Source of the DNA: a virus
Direction: 5' to 3' (one strand)
DNA length: 44,766 nucleotides
Virus record (IMG/VR): IMGVR_UViG_3300020462_000010
Span: 1-44,766 of that record
The translations under genes and the position numbers were made by a program. The notes under the pieces are model-generated. The model saw nothing but the letters and a program-made list of their open reading frames with translations, was not told the origin of the DNA and did not search any database. Numbering within the stretch: the stretch's first letter is position 1; the number at the start of each line of letters is the position of its first letter. Positions 23,608-32,093 of the stretch are shown in pieces.

Positions 23608-25901
23608 CCAATGGAACAAAGGTAACTAAAAGAAATGGAAAAAATGAACCTCTTGATTTAAATAAACTACATGTAATGGTAGAAGAGGCATGTAAACATC
23701 TTGCCGGTGTATCTGCAAGTCAGGTTGAGATTCAATCTGGTATTCAGTTTTATGATGGTATCACAACAGATGAGATTCAAGAGATTTTAATTCGTTCCGC
23801 ATCAGACTTAGTAAGTTTGGACCATCCAAATTATCAGTTTGTTGCTGCACGACTTCTTTTGTTTGCTGTTCGTAAGCAACTGTATGGTCGTATGCACGAA
23901 ACACCAACGGTGAAAGAGCAAGTTGAGAGATGTGTTGCTAAAGAAGTTTATGATTCAGAAATACTTGACCTGTATTCTGACGAAGAATTTGATAAACTTC
24001 AGTCGTTTATTGATCACGATAGAGATTATTTGTTCACTTATGCAGGTTTGCGTCAAGTATGTGATAAGTATCTTGTCCAGGACAGGAGTAATGGTAAAGT
24101 ATATGAGACTCCACAGTTCATGTATTTGTTGATTGCTGCAACCATATTCTCTAAATATCCAAAAGAGACAAGACTAGATTACGTTAAAAAATATTACGAT
24201 GCAATCTCAAGACACAAAATCAACATTCCCACACCTATCATGGCGGGAGTGCGGACACCACTTCGACAATATGCTAGTTGTGTTTTGGTTGATGTTGATG
24301 ACACCCTCCGTAGTATCGAGTCTAGTGATGCTGCAATTTTTAGGTATGTTGCTCAAAGGGCGGGAATCGGTATCAACGCAGGCAGAATCCGTGGCATCAA
24401 CAGTAGAATCAGAGGCGGAGAAGTTATTCATACAGGTGTTGTCCCATTCCTCAAAAAATTTGAGTCAACTGTCAGAAGTTGTACACAAAACGGGATTCGT
24501 GGTGGAAGTGCTACTGTCCACTTTCCAATCTGGCACATCGAAATCGAAGACATCCTAGTTCTTAAGAACAATAAGGGTACAGAAGACAACCGAGTGAGGA
24601 AACTTGATTACTCTATCCAAATCTCAAAAATCTTTTATGAAAGATTTATCAAAAACGAAAAAATCACACTCTTCAGCCCTAACGATGTTCCAGGTCTGTA
24701 TGATGCTTTTGGCACTCCTGAGTTTGATGACATCTATTTGGGTTATGAACAAGATGGATCAATTCCTCGCAAGACTATCGGAGGTCAAGAATTATTTTTC
24801 GACCTCTTGAAAGAACGTGCCGAAACTGGTAGAATCTACATCATGAACATTGACCATTGCAATTCTCACTCATCCTTTATGGATAAGATTGAGATGAGCA
24901 ATCTGTGTCAAGAGATTACTTTGCCTACCAAACCTTTACAGCATATTGATGATGAAACTGGGGAAATTGCTCTGTGTATCCTTTCTGCTATTAATGTTGG
25001 TAAAATTAGGGATCTTGAGGATCTTGATGTTCTTTGTGATCTTGCTGTCAGGAGTCTTGATGAACTCATTGATTTTCAGGGATATCCCGTCAGAGCAGCA
25101 GAGATTGCCACAAGAGCACGTCGTTCGTTAGGTATTGGTTATATTGGACTGGCACATTACCTTGCCAAGAACGGGCATAGGTATGAGGATCCTGAAGCAT
25201 GGAAGTCTATTCATGACTTAACCGAAGCATTCCAATACTATCTCATACAGGCAACTGTTAATCTTGCGAAAGAAAAAGGTGCATGTGAATACAGTCATCG
25301 CACTAAGTATGGTAATGGAATTCTGCCGATTGATACATATAAGAATGAGGTAGATGAGATTGTTCCAAATGAGCTTCACTATGATTGGGAGGGTCTTAGG
25401 GCACAAGTTAATCAATACGGAGTTAGGAACTCAACGTTGTCCGCACAGATGCCTTCAGAGAGCAGTTCCGTTGTGTCAAACGCAACAAATGGAATTGAAC
25501 CACCTAGAGGTTACTTGTCCATTAAGAAGTCCAAAAAAGGACCTCTTAAGCAGATTGTTCCACAATACGGAACACTAAAGAACAATTATGATCTTCTATG
25601 GGAAATGAAATCCAATAAAGGATACATTAATATTGTTGCCGTAATGCAAAAATTCTTTGACCAGGCAATTTCTGGTAATTGGAGTTACAATCCAGAACAT
25701 TATCCCAATAATGAAATTCCAGTGTCTATCATGGCACAGGACCTATTAACTACATACAAGTATGGATGGAAGACATCCTACTATCAAAATACATATGACA
25801 TCAAGACTGACGAAATGGATGATTCCAATGAGTCACTTGATAGTTTAATTTCTCAAATAGAAACCGAAGAGGAGGAAGACTGTGAGTCTTGTAAGATTTA
25901 A
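23604..25901 (+). CDS. nrdA: Ribonucleotide reductase large subunit NrdA, class Ia
   Basis: NrdA reduces ribonucleoside diphosphates to deoxy forms. The 765 residues start with an ATP-cone domain (TKRNGKNEPLDLNKLHVMVE). The active-site set is intact: Cys226 (ASCVLVD), Asn433, Cys435 and Glu437 (NLCQEI) and Cys458 (EIALCILSAIN), equivalent to E. coli Cys225, Asn437, Cys439, Glu441 and Cys462. The substrate loop MPSESSSVVSNATNGIEPP and C-terminal CESC redox pair are also present. The frame overlaps nrdB by 20 bases. Confidence 0.96.
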   Translation: MTNGTKVTKRNGKNEPLDLNKLHVMVEEACKHLAGVSASQVEIQSGIQFYDGITTDEIQEILIRSASDLVSLDHPNYQFVAARLLLFAVRKQLYGRMHETPTVKEQVERCVAKEVYDSEILDLYSDEEFDKLQSFIDHDRDYLFTYAGLRQVCDKYLVQDRSNGKVYETPQFMYLLIAATIFSKYPKETRLDYVKKYYDAISRHKINIPTPIMAGVRTPLRQYASCVLVDVDDTLRSIESSDAAIFRYVAQRAGIGINAGRIRGINSRIRGGEVIHTGVVPFLKKFESTVRSCTQNGIRGGSATVHFPIWHIEIEDILVLKNNKGTEDNRVRKLDYSIQISKIFYERFIKNEKITLFSPNDVPGLYDAFGTPEFDDIYLGYEQDGSIPRKTIGGQELFFDLLKERAETGRIYIMNIDHCNSHSSFMDKIEMSNLCQEITLPTKPLQHIDDETGEIALCILSAINVGKIRDLEDLDVLCDLAVRSLDELIDFQGYPVRAAEIATRARRSLGIGYIGLAHYLAKNGHRYEDPEAWKSIHDLTEAFQYYLIQATVNLAKEKGACEYSHRTKYGNGILPIDTYKNEVDEIVPNELHYDWEGLRAQVNQYGVRNSTLSAQMPSESSSVVSNATNGIEPPRGYLSIKKSKKGPLKQIVPQYGTLKNNYDLLWEMKSNKGYINIVAVMQKFFDQAISGNWSYNPEHYPNNEIPVSIMAQDLLTTYKYGWKTSYYQNTYDIKTDEMDDSNESLDSLISQIETEEEEDCESCKI

Positions 25902-27066
25902 GACAAATAGAGAGGAAAGCCCTGTGGTCGATTCTATGACCGTGTTCAATGCAGAAGAGGTAGACACTAAAAAGCAACCAATGTTCTTTGGAAAACCATT
26001 AGGTATTCAGAGATACGATTCTTACAAGTATCCAATTTTTGATAAGTTAACCACTCAGCAACTAGGATATTTCTGGAGACCCGAAGAGGTATCTCTCCAG
26101 AAAGACCGTGCTGATTATCAGACATTACGTCCAGAACAAAAGCATATCTTTACTTCTAATTTGAAGTATCAGATTATGCTTGATTCGGTTCAGGGTCGTG
26201 GTCCTGGGATGGCTTTTATCCCTTACTGTTCATTACCTGAATTAGAGGCATGTATGGAGGTCTGGGGGTTCATGGAGATGATTCATAGTCGTTCATATAC
26301 TCATATCATTAAGAATGTTTATTCAGATCCTTCAGATGTGTTTGATCATATTCTGAATGATGAACGTATTGTTGAACGTGCGATGAGTGTGACTGAAGCA
26401 TATAATGATTTTATTAATGCAGCACATCATTATGATAGTACTAATGATTGGCAACATGCAATAGAAGGAGTTCCTTATGCACAAGTTTCAAGATATGAAC
26501 TCAAACGCAAACTCTTCAAAGCAGTTGCAAATGTTAATATCCTTGAAGGTATTCGATTTTACGTATCATTTGCTTGCAGTTTTGCTTTTGGTGAACTCAA
26601 ACTTATGGAAGGAAGTGCAAAAATCATCTCACTGATTGCCAGAGATGAGAATCAACACCTTGCCATTACTCAGAATATTATGAAGAAGTGGAGAGAAGGT
26701 GATGATCCTGATATGGCAAAAATCTTCAAAGAAGAAGAGCAGTGGTTGATTCAAACTTTTGAGAAAACTGTAAATCAAGAAAAACTTTGGGCAGAGTATC
26801 TGTTCAAGGATGGTTCGATGATTGGTCTGAATGATAAACTGCTTCAGCAGTATGTGGAATGGATTGCCAATCGTAGAATGAAATCAATTGGACTTAAACC
26901 GATCTATGACATACCCGCAAAGAATAACCCACTCCCCTGGACAGAACATTGGATTTCGTCGAAGGGTCTCCAAGTTGCTCCTCAAGAAACAGAAGTTGAA
27001 TCCTACATCGTCGGAGGAATCAAACAAGATGTTACCGAAAATACGTTTGCAGGGTTCTCCCTGTAA
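25882..27066 (+). CDS. nrdB: Ribonucleotide reductase small subunit NrdB
   Basis: NrdB carries the diiron-tyrosyl cofactor for NrdA. The 394 residues include the iron-ligand helices around LEACMEVWGFMEMIHSRSY (Glu and ExxH), GIRFYVSFACSFAFGELKLM and ARDENQHLAIT (ExxH). I chose GTG 25882 because GGAGGA lies about six bases upstream inside nrdA; the first ATG would be 25936. The 3' end overlaps the next small gene in another frame. Confidence 0.95.
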   Translation: MSLVRFKTNREESPVVDSMTVFNAEEVDTKKQPMFFGKPLGIQRYDSYKYPIFDKLTTQQLGYFWRPEEVSLQKDRADYQTLRPEQKHIFTSNLKYQIMLDSVQGRGPGMAFIPYCSLPELEACMEVWGFMEMIHSRSYTHIIKNVYSDPSDVFDHILNDERIVERAMSVTEAYNDFINAAHHYDSTNDWQHAIEGVPYAQVSRYELKRKLFKAVANVNILEGIRFYVSFACSFAFGELKLMEGSAKIISLIARDENQHLAITQNIMKKWREGDDPDMAKIFKEEEQWLIQTFEKTVNQEKLWAEYLFKDGSMIGLNDKLLQQYVEWIANRRMKSIGLKPIYDIPAKNNPLPWTEHWISSKGLQVAPQETEVESYIVGGIKQDVTENTFAGFSL

Positions 27067-27205
27067 AGGAAATTGTAAGTGTAACTGTATAAAAACTGAA
27101 GATGCTTTAGAGATGTATAGAGAAGCAGCAAAATCTGATGCTTTTCTATTTGGTGATTATGATGGGTATAAAGCATTTGAAGATTTAGATCAAGAGGACT
27201 CCTAG
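27029..27205 (+). CDS. Cysteine-rich small protein, 58 residues
   Basis: ATG 27029 has GGAGGA upstream and opens MLPKIRLQGSPCKGNCKCNC, with four Cys in nine residues, followed by an acidic helix-rich tail ending DLDQEDS. The start lies within the nrdB C-terminus. The position after nrdA/nrdB is where many phages carry a glutaredoxin, but the length and Cys pattern (CxxxCxCxC) do not fit one. Metal binding or a redox role is inferred. The stop codon sits in the loop of a terminator. Confidence 0.6.
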   Translation: MLPKIRLQGSPCKGNCKCNCIKTEDALEMYREAAKSDAFLFGDYDGYKAFEDLDQEDS

Positions 27206-27221
27206 GGGGGGTCCTTTTTTT
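27195..27221 (+). terminator. Terminator after the RNR operon, containing the stop codon
   Basis: AGGACTCC (27195-27202) pairs with GGGGGTCCT-type bases ending at 27215, with the TAG stop in the loop, followed by seven T. It ends the gp61-nrdA-nrdB unit. Confidence 0.8.
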
Positions 27222-27228
27222 ATAAATA
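27221..27228 (+). promoter_or_regulatory. Late promoter octamer abutting the terminator
   Basis: TATAAATA begins at the last T of the terminator tract, 37 bases before ATG 27258. It would restart late transcription immediately after the early/middle unit ends. Confidence 0.75.
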
Positions 27229-27257
27229 TTCTTATAAAGAGTTAATTAAGAATTACG

Positions 27258-28361
27258 ATGAGAGCTTTATCGCAGTCCGAGTACGGAGAAATCAGAAGTT
27301 TGTATGAGAGTATCTATGCTCCTCAAGTAGATGAAGAACTAGAACTTTCTGATGAAGAGTTGACAGAAGCAGTGGAAGATGCTGTTTCTGAACTTATCGA
27401 AGAAGGATATGATATTGATGACATCGAAGATGCATTTGATGATGAATTAATTGAAGAAATCCTTGATGAAGCAAAGATTACTTATGGTAGTGATACCGAG
27501 AGTCCTGAAGACAGACGTACTCGTGCCAAAGCAAAAGTTGGTGAGAAGAGATCAGCAGCACGTAAGGCAGCAGTCAAAGGTGCTGTAAAGGCAGCAGGAG
27601 AGAAGGCAAAAGAAGTAAAGAGTGAAGTTGGTCGTCGTGCTGGAAACGTTGCTGTAAGAGCAAAAGCAGGTGCTACTAAAACTGCTATGAAGGCAACTGG
27701 AGTGTCCCCAATGGATGTTCCTACAAAGGCAGGTAAGCAGCGTAAGTCGGCAGATACTTTTGTTGCTGGTCGTAAGGCAGATAGAGATTCTGCTAAGGCA
27801 GTCATCAAAAAGAAAGTTGGTGATAAGTATAGAGGTGCTAAAGCAGCAGTAGGAATTGCTGGTTCAATTGCAAAAGACGAAGCAAGAAGAGCAGGACGTA
27901 AAGCAAAACTTGCTGGTGGTAAAGCAGTAACGGCAGTCAAGAATGCTCCTGAAAGAGCAGGATCTGCTGCTAGAAAAGGACTTAAGGGTCTAATCAGAAG
28001 AGGTGCCGAGAAGGTTGCTTCAGGGGCATCTAAGGTTGCTAAGAGGATGTCTGAAGAGGTTGAAACCTATGATGTAGTGGTCGAGTTCCTGTGCGACTAC
28101 GGCATCGCAGAGAACCTTCAAGAGGCACAAATGGTGATGGTCAATGAGATTGACTCTGAGGACATTGAGAGCATTCTAGAGGCATATGCTAATGCTAAAC
28201 TTCCTCTTTCCAGAGAAAAAAAAACTAAAAAAGTAGATGACTGGAAAGAAGATCCAAATAGAGACTTTGGTGTGAGAGGAACTGCTGCTAAAAATCTAGC
28301 GTCTAGAGCAACTACCGTTGTAGGAACACAACGTCGTCAGGATAAAGATGCTGGAATGTAA
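27258..28361 (+). CDS. Ala/Lys/Arg-rich virion-type protein with acidic N-terminus
   Basis: The 367 residues fall into an acidic start (about 1-75, SDEELTEAVEDAVSELIEEG and DIDDIEDAFDDELIEEILDE), a histone-like core rich in Ala, Lys, Arg and Gly (about 85-265) and an acidic-helical end (SEEVETYDVVVEFLCDYGIA). The middle could bind DNA; the acidic parts could mask it during assembly. A packaged head-interior or prohead core role fits the late promoter. It ends VVGTQRRQDKDAGM and is closed by a terminator. Confidence 0.65.
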   Translation: MRALSQSEYGEIRSLYESIYAPQVDEELELSDEELTEAVEDAVSELIEEGYDIDDIEDAFDDELIEEILDEAKITYGSDTESPEDRRTRAKAKVGEKRSAARKAAVKGAVKAAGEKAKEVKSEVGRRAGNVAVRAKAGATKTAMKATGVSPMDVPTKAGKQRKSADTFVAGRKADRDSAKAVIKKKVGDKYRGAKAAVGIAGSIAKDEARRAGRKAKLAGGKAVTAVKNAPERAGSAARKGLKGLIRRGAEKVASGASKVAKRMSEEVETYDVVVEFLCDYGIAENLQEAQMVMVNEIDSEDIESILEAYANAKLPLSREKKTKKVDDWKEDPNRDFGVRGTAAKNLASRATTVVGTQRRQDKDAGM

Positions 28362-28384
28362 TATAAAACTCACATAATCTATCA

Positions 28385-28412
28385 AGGGGGTTGACAACAA
28401 CCCTCTTTTTTA
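28385..28412 (+). terminator. Terminator after the Ala/Lys-rich protein gene
   Basis: A 9-bp stem (28385-28393 with 28398-28406, one G-T pair) with loop ACAA is followed by a T-run to 28412. The stem top contains TTGACA. Confidence 0.85.
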
Positions 28413-28445
28413 TTAGACTAGGTTTGTCCCCGTTAAAGATAAATA
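28391..28445 (+). promoter_or_regulatory. Promoter in terminator plus late-like site
   Basis: TTGACA (28391-28396) in the hairpin stands 17 bp before TAGACT (28414-28419), a weak -10. A one-mismatch late octamer, GATAAATA, lies at 28438-28445, 23 bases before the next ATG. Confidence 0.5.
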
Positions 28446-28467
28446 ATAGCTCATTGAGTTCTATACA

Positions 28468-28917
28468 ATGAGCTATGAGAATTCTTGGATATACAATAAT
28501 GAACCTTTTGAGTCTGATGCTATTGGGAACCACTTTGGTTTTGTTTATTGTATTACCAATAAGTCCAACAAACGACAATACATTGGGAGAAAGTATTTTT
28601 GGTCGTTCAGAACACCAAAAGGAAAAAAGAGAAAAGTAAAACAAGAATCTGATTGGAAGAAGTATTATGGTTCTTGTCCTGAGTTGAAGGAAGATATAAA
28701 AAGATACGGCAAAGAGTTCTTCAGTAGAGTAATATTAAGTCTTCATGAGAAGAAGGGAGATTGTAACTTTGAGGAGACTAAGCAGTTGTTTCTAAATAAT
28801 GTGCTATCAGAGGCACTTGACAACGGAGCACCGGCATACTACAATAGCAACATTCTCGGCCGTTACATGCGGAAAGATTATGGAAACTTTGGAAAAGACC
28901 CTGCAGGTGACTCATGA
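28468..28917 (+). CDS. GIY-YIG family nuclease
   Basis: The 149-residue protein has the GIY-YIG hallmarks: GFVYCITN (24-31) stands for GIY, QYIGRKYF (37-44) for YIG with the following Arg, and YYGSCPELKEDIKRYG with FSRVIL for the next elements. These enzymes cleave DNA and occur as homing endonucleases or repair/recombination nucleases. A free-standing homing endonuclease is plausible, since it is a single gene between terminator and lysis-type genes. No DNA-binding tail is obvious. It overlaps the next gene by 38 bases. Confidence 0.8.
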   Translation: MSYENSWIYNNEPFESDAIGNHFGFVYCITNKSNKRQYIGRKYFWSFRTPKGKKRKVKQESDWKKYYGSCPELKEDIKRYGKEFFSRVILSLHEKKGDCNFEETKQLFLNNVLSEALDNGAPAYYNSNILGRYMRKDYGNFGKDPAGDS

Positions 28918-29083
28918 GTGGGCAGTTGACAGACTGCACATCCTCTGTGATATGAAGACGGATGATGTGCTAAAATCTATTGAAGATGCTCATGCGATCC
29001 GGTCAGAGTTTGCCGAATGGTTAGACCCTAATCTCGAAGACCATGAAATCTACTCACTCGAATACCTTGGAGACAATGATTAA
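28880..29083 (+). CDS. Small acidic protein, 67 residues
   Basis: From ATG 28880 the sequence reads METLEKTLQVTHEWAVDRLH and continues with acidic helices (DDVLKSIEDAHAIRSEFAEW). The start is placed here because GGAAAG lies just upstream; ATG 28952 is an alternative. It overlaps the nuclease gene by 38 bases and the next gene by eight. Function unknown. Confidence 0.5.
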   Translation: METLEKTLQVTHEWAVDRLHILCDMKTDDVLKSIEDAHAIRSEFAEWLDPNLEDHEIYSLEYLGDND

Positions 29084-29672
29084 ATCACTTTTTGGAATCG
29101 GAGTTCTTGCAAGTTTAATTGCAATTCCTTCTTCATCAGAACCTGAACAAATCAAAGTACAACCCGTATCAGAACCAGCAAAAGAAACTACTGTCTTAGA
29201 AAAAGAGCAGGAAACTTGGAAGTGTCCTAGTTGTACTCCCAATGAAAAAGTTGTTCTAGCAGCATTACAAGAGCACACAAAGATCTCTGATCGTAATGCA
29301 CTTGCAACAATCATGGGAAACATTCAGCAAGAATCTAAATTCATCTCTAACATCTGTGAAGGTGGTGCTCGTGTTACTTATGAGAACTGTCTGCGAGGTG
29401 GTTATGGATTGATTCAGTGGACTTCTATCAATCGTTATAAAGGACTTGGAGACTTTGCAGTAAAGTATGATTGCAATCCAAGTGAATTGGAATGCCAAGT
29501 TCGTTGGATGATTAATGAACCTATCTTCCAACGTGTACTTCCACAATTTGAAGGTGGTGGACAAACAGTATCTTATTACATGAGACCTGCATACTACTGG
29601 TTAGGATGGGGTATCAAAGGTAATAGGGAAATCTATGCATATGACTACACTAAGAAAATGGTATGGGTATGA
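29076..29672 (+). CDS. Exported tail-lysozyme-like protein
   Basis: I chose ATG 29076 (MIKSLFGIGVLASLIAIPSS), which has GGAG upstream and gives an N-terminal signal or anchor helix. Residues from about 70 match the phage tail lysozyme pattern: NALATIMGNIQQESKFISNI, then GGYGLIQWT and a closing YYWLGWGIKGNRE region. The Glu in QQESKF would be catalytic. It probably cleaves peptidoglycan during infection or release; with a signal anchor, a role as an exported endolysin is possible. Confidence 0.75.
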   Translation: MIKSLFGIGVLASLIAIPSSSEPEQIKVQPVSEPAKETTVLEKEQETWKCPSCTPNEKVVLAALQEHTKISDRNALATIMGNIQQESKFISNICEGGARVTYENCLRGGYGLIQWTSINRYKGLGDFAVKYDCNPSELECQVRWMINEPIFQRVLPQFEGGGQTVSYYMRPAYYWLGWGIKGNREIYAYDYTKKMVWV

Positions 29673-30010
29673 CATTAGAATCAATTGAAAACTTGGAGGC
29701 ACCATTATTTGAATGTGGTTTTGGTCATTTAACTCAGGGGTATGGTTCTTTTGTAGGATCTCTTGCTCCTGAGTATTTGGAAGATGATTCCTGGTTTGGT
29801 CCTGCAGTTTTATCTGAACGACAAATGACTATTAAAGAAGCATATGAACATGCAGTATCCGAAAGGCAATTACTGCATGAGGATGATACAGTAGAACCGA
29901 AAGATATTCATGAGACTATCTATCGTATTGCTACAAGTAGTGGTAAAACTACCACACAACTTGATCAATCTAGTGTTGGTGGATGGCAATCTGGATCTGG
30001 TTTGGATTAA
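29669..30010 (+). CDS. Hypothetical protein, 113 residues
   Basis: I chose ATG 29669 (MTLESIENLEAPLFE), which overlaps the lysozyme stop as ATGA; ATG 29663 is also in frame. The protein is acidic with Gly/Ser-rich ends (GGWQSGSGLD). No motif is seen. Coupling to the lysozyme gene may reflect a related role. Confidence 0.55.
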   Translation: MTLESIENLEAPLFECGFGHLTQGYGSFVGSLAPEYLEDDSWFGPAVLSERQMTIKEAYEHAVSERQLLHEDDTVEPKDIHETIYRIATSSGKTTTQLDQSSVGGWQSGSGLD

Positions 30011-30049
30011 AGTTCTTTCAATAAATAATGTCATTATTAAATATTATTC

Positions 30050-30721
30050 ATGAAAAAAATTATTGCATCTCTGGTTGCTGCGGCAGCGGTTGCCCTACCT
30101 GCCCTTTCAGACCCCCTAAAAGATAATGAATTCAATACTATGCACTCTATGGGTTGTATGTTACTTCGAGAGTGTACAGATGGAATTAATAAAGTCAAAA
30201 ATATCTCTAATATTTCTGATGAGTATTCCTATAATGATTATACTATTGTTGCTGATGAGTTCAACTCAATGCTCATTGCCTTGGAGCAAGTTGGAGTTGG
30301 GGTGTTTCTAGCAGAATCAAAGTACTTTCCTGTTGGTAATCGTGGTGTTTACCATACTGTTGGTAATAACATCTTTTTGAATAAGGATTACATGGATAGT
30401 AATGCTTTCTTGATGCAAGTAATGAGGCATGAAGGATGGCACGCTGCACAAGATTGTATGGCAGGAACTATTGAAAATAGTTTAATTGCTATCATCAAAC
30501 CAGAGGATGAAGTTCCTATAATATGGCGTGTTATGGCAGAGAGAACTTATCCAAAATCTGTTGTTCCATGGGAAGCAGAAGCAGGTTGGGCAGGTCGTAC
30601 TGAAAAAATGACTATGGAGGCACTTCAAGCATGTGCTTCCGATACTCCTATGTGGGAAGTATATGAACCTACTCCTTTAACCCGTGAGTACTTGGTCAAA
30701 GAAGGTTACATTACTAAATAA
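30050..30721 (+). CDS. Secreted zinc metallopeptidase-like protein
   Basis: The 223 residues begin with a clear signal peptide (MKKIIASLVAAAAVALPALS, cleavage near 20). An HExxH motif is present as HEGWH (127-131, after LMQVMR), and Glu175 or Glu177 in WEAEAGW could be the third ligand. Four or more Cys may form disulfides in the periplasm. A gluzincin-like peptidase exported late in infection is the best reading. Substrate unknown. A weak late-like ATAAATA-type site lies about 30 bases upstream. Confidence 0.7.
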   Translation: MKKIIASLVAAAAVALPALSDPLKDNEFNTMHSMGCMLLRECTDGINKVKNISNISDEYSYNDYTIVADEFNSMLIALEQVGVGVFLAESKYFPVGNRGVYHTVGNNIFLNKDYMDSNAFLMQVMRHEGWHAAQDCMAGTIENSLIAIIKPEDEVPIIWRVMAERTYPKSVVPWEAEAGWAGRTEKMTMEALQACASDTPMWEVYEPTPLTREYLVKEGYITK

Positions 30722-30814
30722 TATCATCCTAAACAGATAACCTACCAAGAAGAGTTTTGTGAAACCTCTTGTGTTATAATGGTGAACTCTTTGTTGGATA
30801 ACAAAAAATCAAGT

Positions 30815-31009
30815 ATGACATCTTTAACTAGAGATATACTAATCAAGACTATCGTTGCCGAAGAAATGAAACTGTGCGATAGTTCTGATTATAAAGAACA
30901 ATTACAAAAAACATATCACAAATGGGAACATGAATCCAGTGATAGATTGTGCCAAAAATTTAACCAAATAGAGAAAACAAGTATCACAGTTGACCTTTTG
31001 AAACCATAA
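30815..31009 (+). CDS. Small helical protein, 64 residues
   Basis: I chose ATG 30815 (MTSLTRDILIKTIVAEEMKL), because TATAAT at 30775-30780 would start RNA after an upstream in-frame ATG at 30779. The protein is charged and helical with two Cys. It forms a one-gene unit between the peptidase and the holin-like gene. Function unknown. Confidence 0.55.
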   Translation: MTSLTRDILIKTIVAEEMKLCDSSDYKEQLQKTYHKWEHESSDRLCQKFNQIEKTSITVDLLKP

Positions 31010-31015
31010 ATATAA
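31008..31015 (+). promoter_or_regulatory. Late-like promoter octamer
   Basis: CATAAATA, one mismatch from the T4 late octamer, lies 19 bases before ATG 31034 and overlaps the end of the preceding gene. Confidence 0.5.
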
Positions 31016-31033
31016 GAACCCTGCTGGTTTTTA

Positions 31034-31492
31034 ATGGAAGAAGAAGTTAAGAATCAAGAAATAAAAAATAAAAATATTTTTAAAAAACTTAAAGAATCTG
31101 TTGATGATAAAGAAGAACAATTAGAGATATTATCAACTTTTGTTCGACTTGCTATTTTAGTATGGAGTGGTGGAATACTTACACTTGCGTATATTAAGTT
31201 ACCTGCTGCTTTAGGTATTCCTGAACAGAAACTCGATCCCACCTTTATTGCCAGTGTGTTTACTGGGGTTTTGGCAACCTTTGGTGTTCAGGCAGCAAAG
31301 AAAGCAGGAGAAAGTGGTGGTAATGGTGGTGGAATTAGTAAAGAAGATCTTGAAAAATTAATTGATGCTGCCGCACAAACTGCACCTGCTCAAACAATAA
31401 GAGTTGAGCAAGGTCCAATTAGAATTGCAAATGGTGAACCAATAGTTAAACCTGTACCAACAGATCCTCCTCAACCTCCTTATTCTTTATAG
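31034..31492 (+). CDS. Two-span membrane protein, holin candidate
   Basis: The 152-residue protein has a charged helical N-terminus (about 1-30), two membrane helices (about 37-55, RLAILVWSGGILTLAYI, and 67-88, FIASVFTGVLATFGVQAA), a Gly-rich hinge and a Pro-rich C-terminus. Size, late-type promoter and neighbours with cell-wall functions fit a holin, but no sequence family is recognised. Start overlaps nothing, and the next gene follows after three bases. Confidence 0.55.
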   Translation: MEEEVKNQEIKNKNIFKKLKESVDDKEEQLEILSTFVRLAILVWSGGILTLAYIKLPAALGIPEQKLDPTFIASVFTGVLATFGVQAAKKAGESGGNGGGISKEDLEKLIDAAAQTAPAQTIRVEQGPIRIANGEPIVKPVPTDPPQPPYSL

Positions 31493-31495
31493 TAA

Positions 31496-31705
31496 ATGAA
31501 TTTATTATTGCGTCCACTTGATAATGTTGCCGATCCTGTGTGGTCAGTAATTATTCTAGTAATTATTGCTGTTGGATTAGCATTAGGTTATGTTATATAC
31601 ATACTAAATATATCATCTAAGGAGATGAACGATGGGGCAGATGACACCACCGAGCAGGAAGAGTTGTTACAACTTCCGAGTGACGGAGATCAATCGTGTC
31701 CTTGA
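31496..31705 (+). CDS. Single-span membrane protein with acidic tail
   Basis: The 69-residue protein has one membrane helix at about 17-39 (WSVIILVIIAVGLALGYVIY) and an acidic C-terminal tail. The last 74 bases overlap the thermonuclease gene in another frame. The holin-like gene just upstream suggests a lysis accessory role, which is inference. Confidence 0.6.
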   Translation: MNLLLRPLDNVADPVWSVIILVIIAVGLALGYVIYILNISSKEMNDGADDTTEQEELLQLPSDGDQSCP

Positions 31706-32093
31706 TGGTGATACTATTGATGTTACTATCGACCTCGGGTTTGATCTATACAAGAAAGAAAGAGTTAGAGTTGCAGGAGTTGATACACCGGAAAAGAGGA
31801 CGAAGAACTTAGAGGAGAAGGCACTTGGAATCGACGCAACCAACTGGCTTAAAGAAAAGTTGGAGAGTACTATCGCTGGTGATGATGAGTTGTCTGTTAG
31901 GACTGAACTTGTTGGTGGGGTCGGTAAATATGGTCGCCTTCTCGGTTGGTTATATATTGGGGACGACTTGGTGTCCCTCAACGAACAAATGATTACCGAA
32001 GGATATGCTCATGCATATGATGGAGGTACTAAAGATATGAACCTTGAAGCACTTCGTGAAATTCGTAGAGCACACGGCACATTAGTGGACTAA
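31632..32093 (+). CDS. Staphylococcal-nuclease-like thermonuclease
   Basis: The SNase fold is seen in 153 residues: NRVLDGDTIDVTID (catalytic Asp near 25), RVRVAGVDTPE (about 44-54, conserved Arg and Asp) and GKYGRLLGWLY (about 98-108, catalytic Arg102). Such enzymes cut single- and double-stranded DNA or RNA with Ca2+. No signal peptide is visible. The role could be host DNA degradation or virion entry. It overlaps the preceding membrane gene by 74 bases, and the stop overlaps the next start. Confidence 0.85.
   Translation: MGQMTPPSRKSCYNFRVTEINRVLDGDTIDVTIDLGFDLYKKERVRVAGVDTPEKRTKNLEEKALGIDATNWLKEKLESTIAGDDELSVRTELVGGVGKYGRLLGWLYIGDDLVSLNEQMITEGYAHAYDGGTKDMNLEALREIRRAHGTLVD

Noticed and set aside
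27029-27205. Glutaredoxin next to nrdB
   Set aside because: There is no CPYC-type CxxC and the length (58) is too short for the fold.
27482-27940. Minus-strand ORF of 152 residues
   Set aside because: It is an antisense shadow of the Ala/Lys/Arg-rich gene, whose codon composition keeps the opposite frame open; no ribosome site or family pattern.
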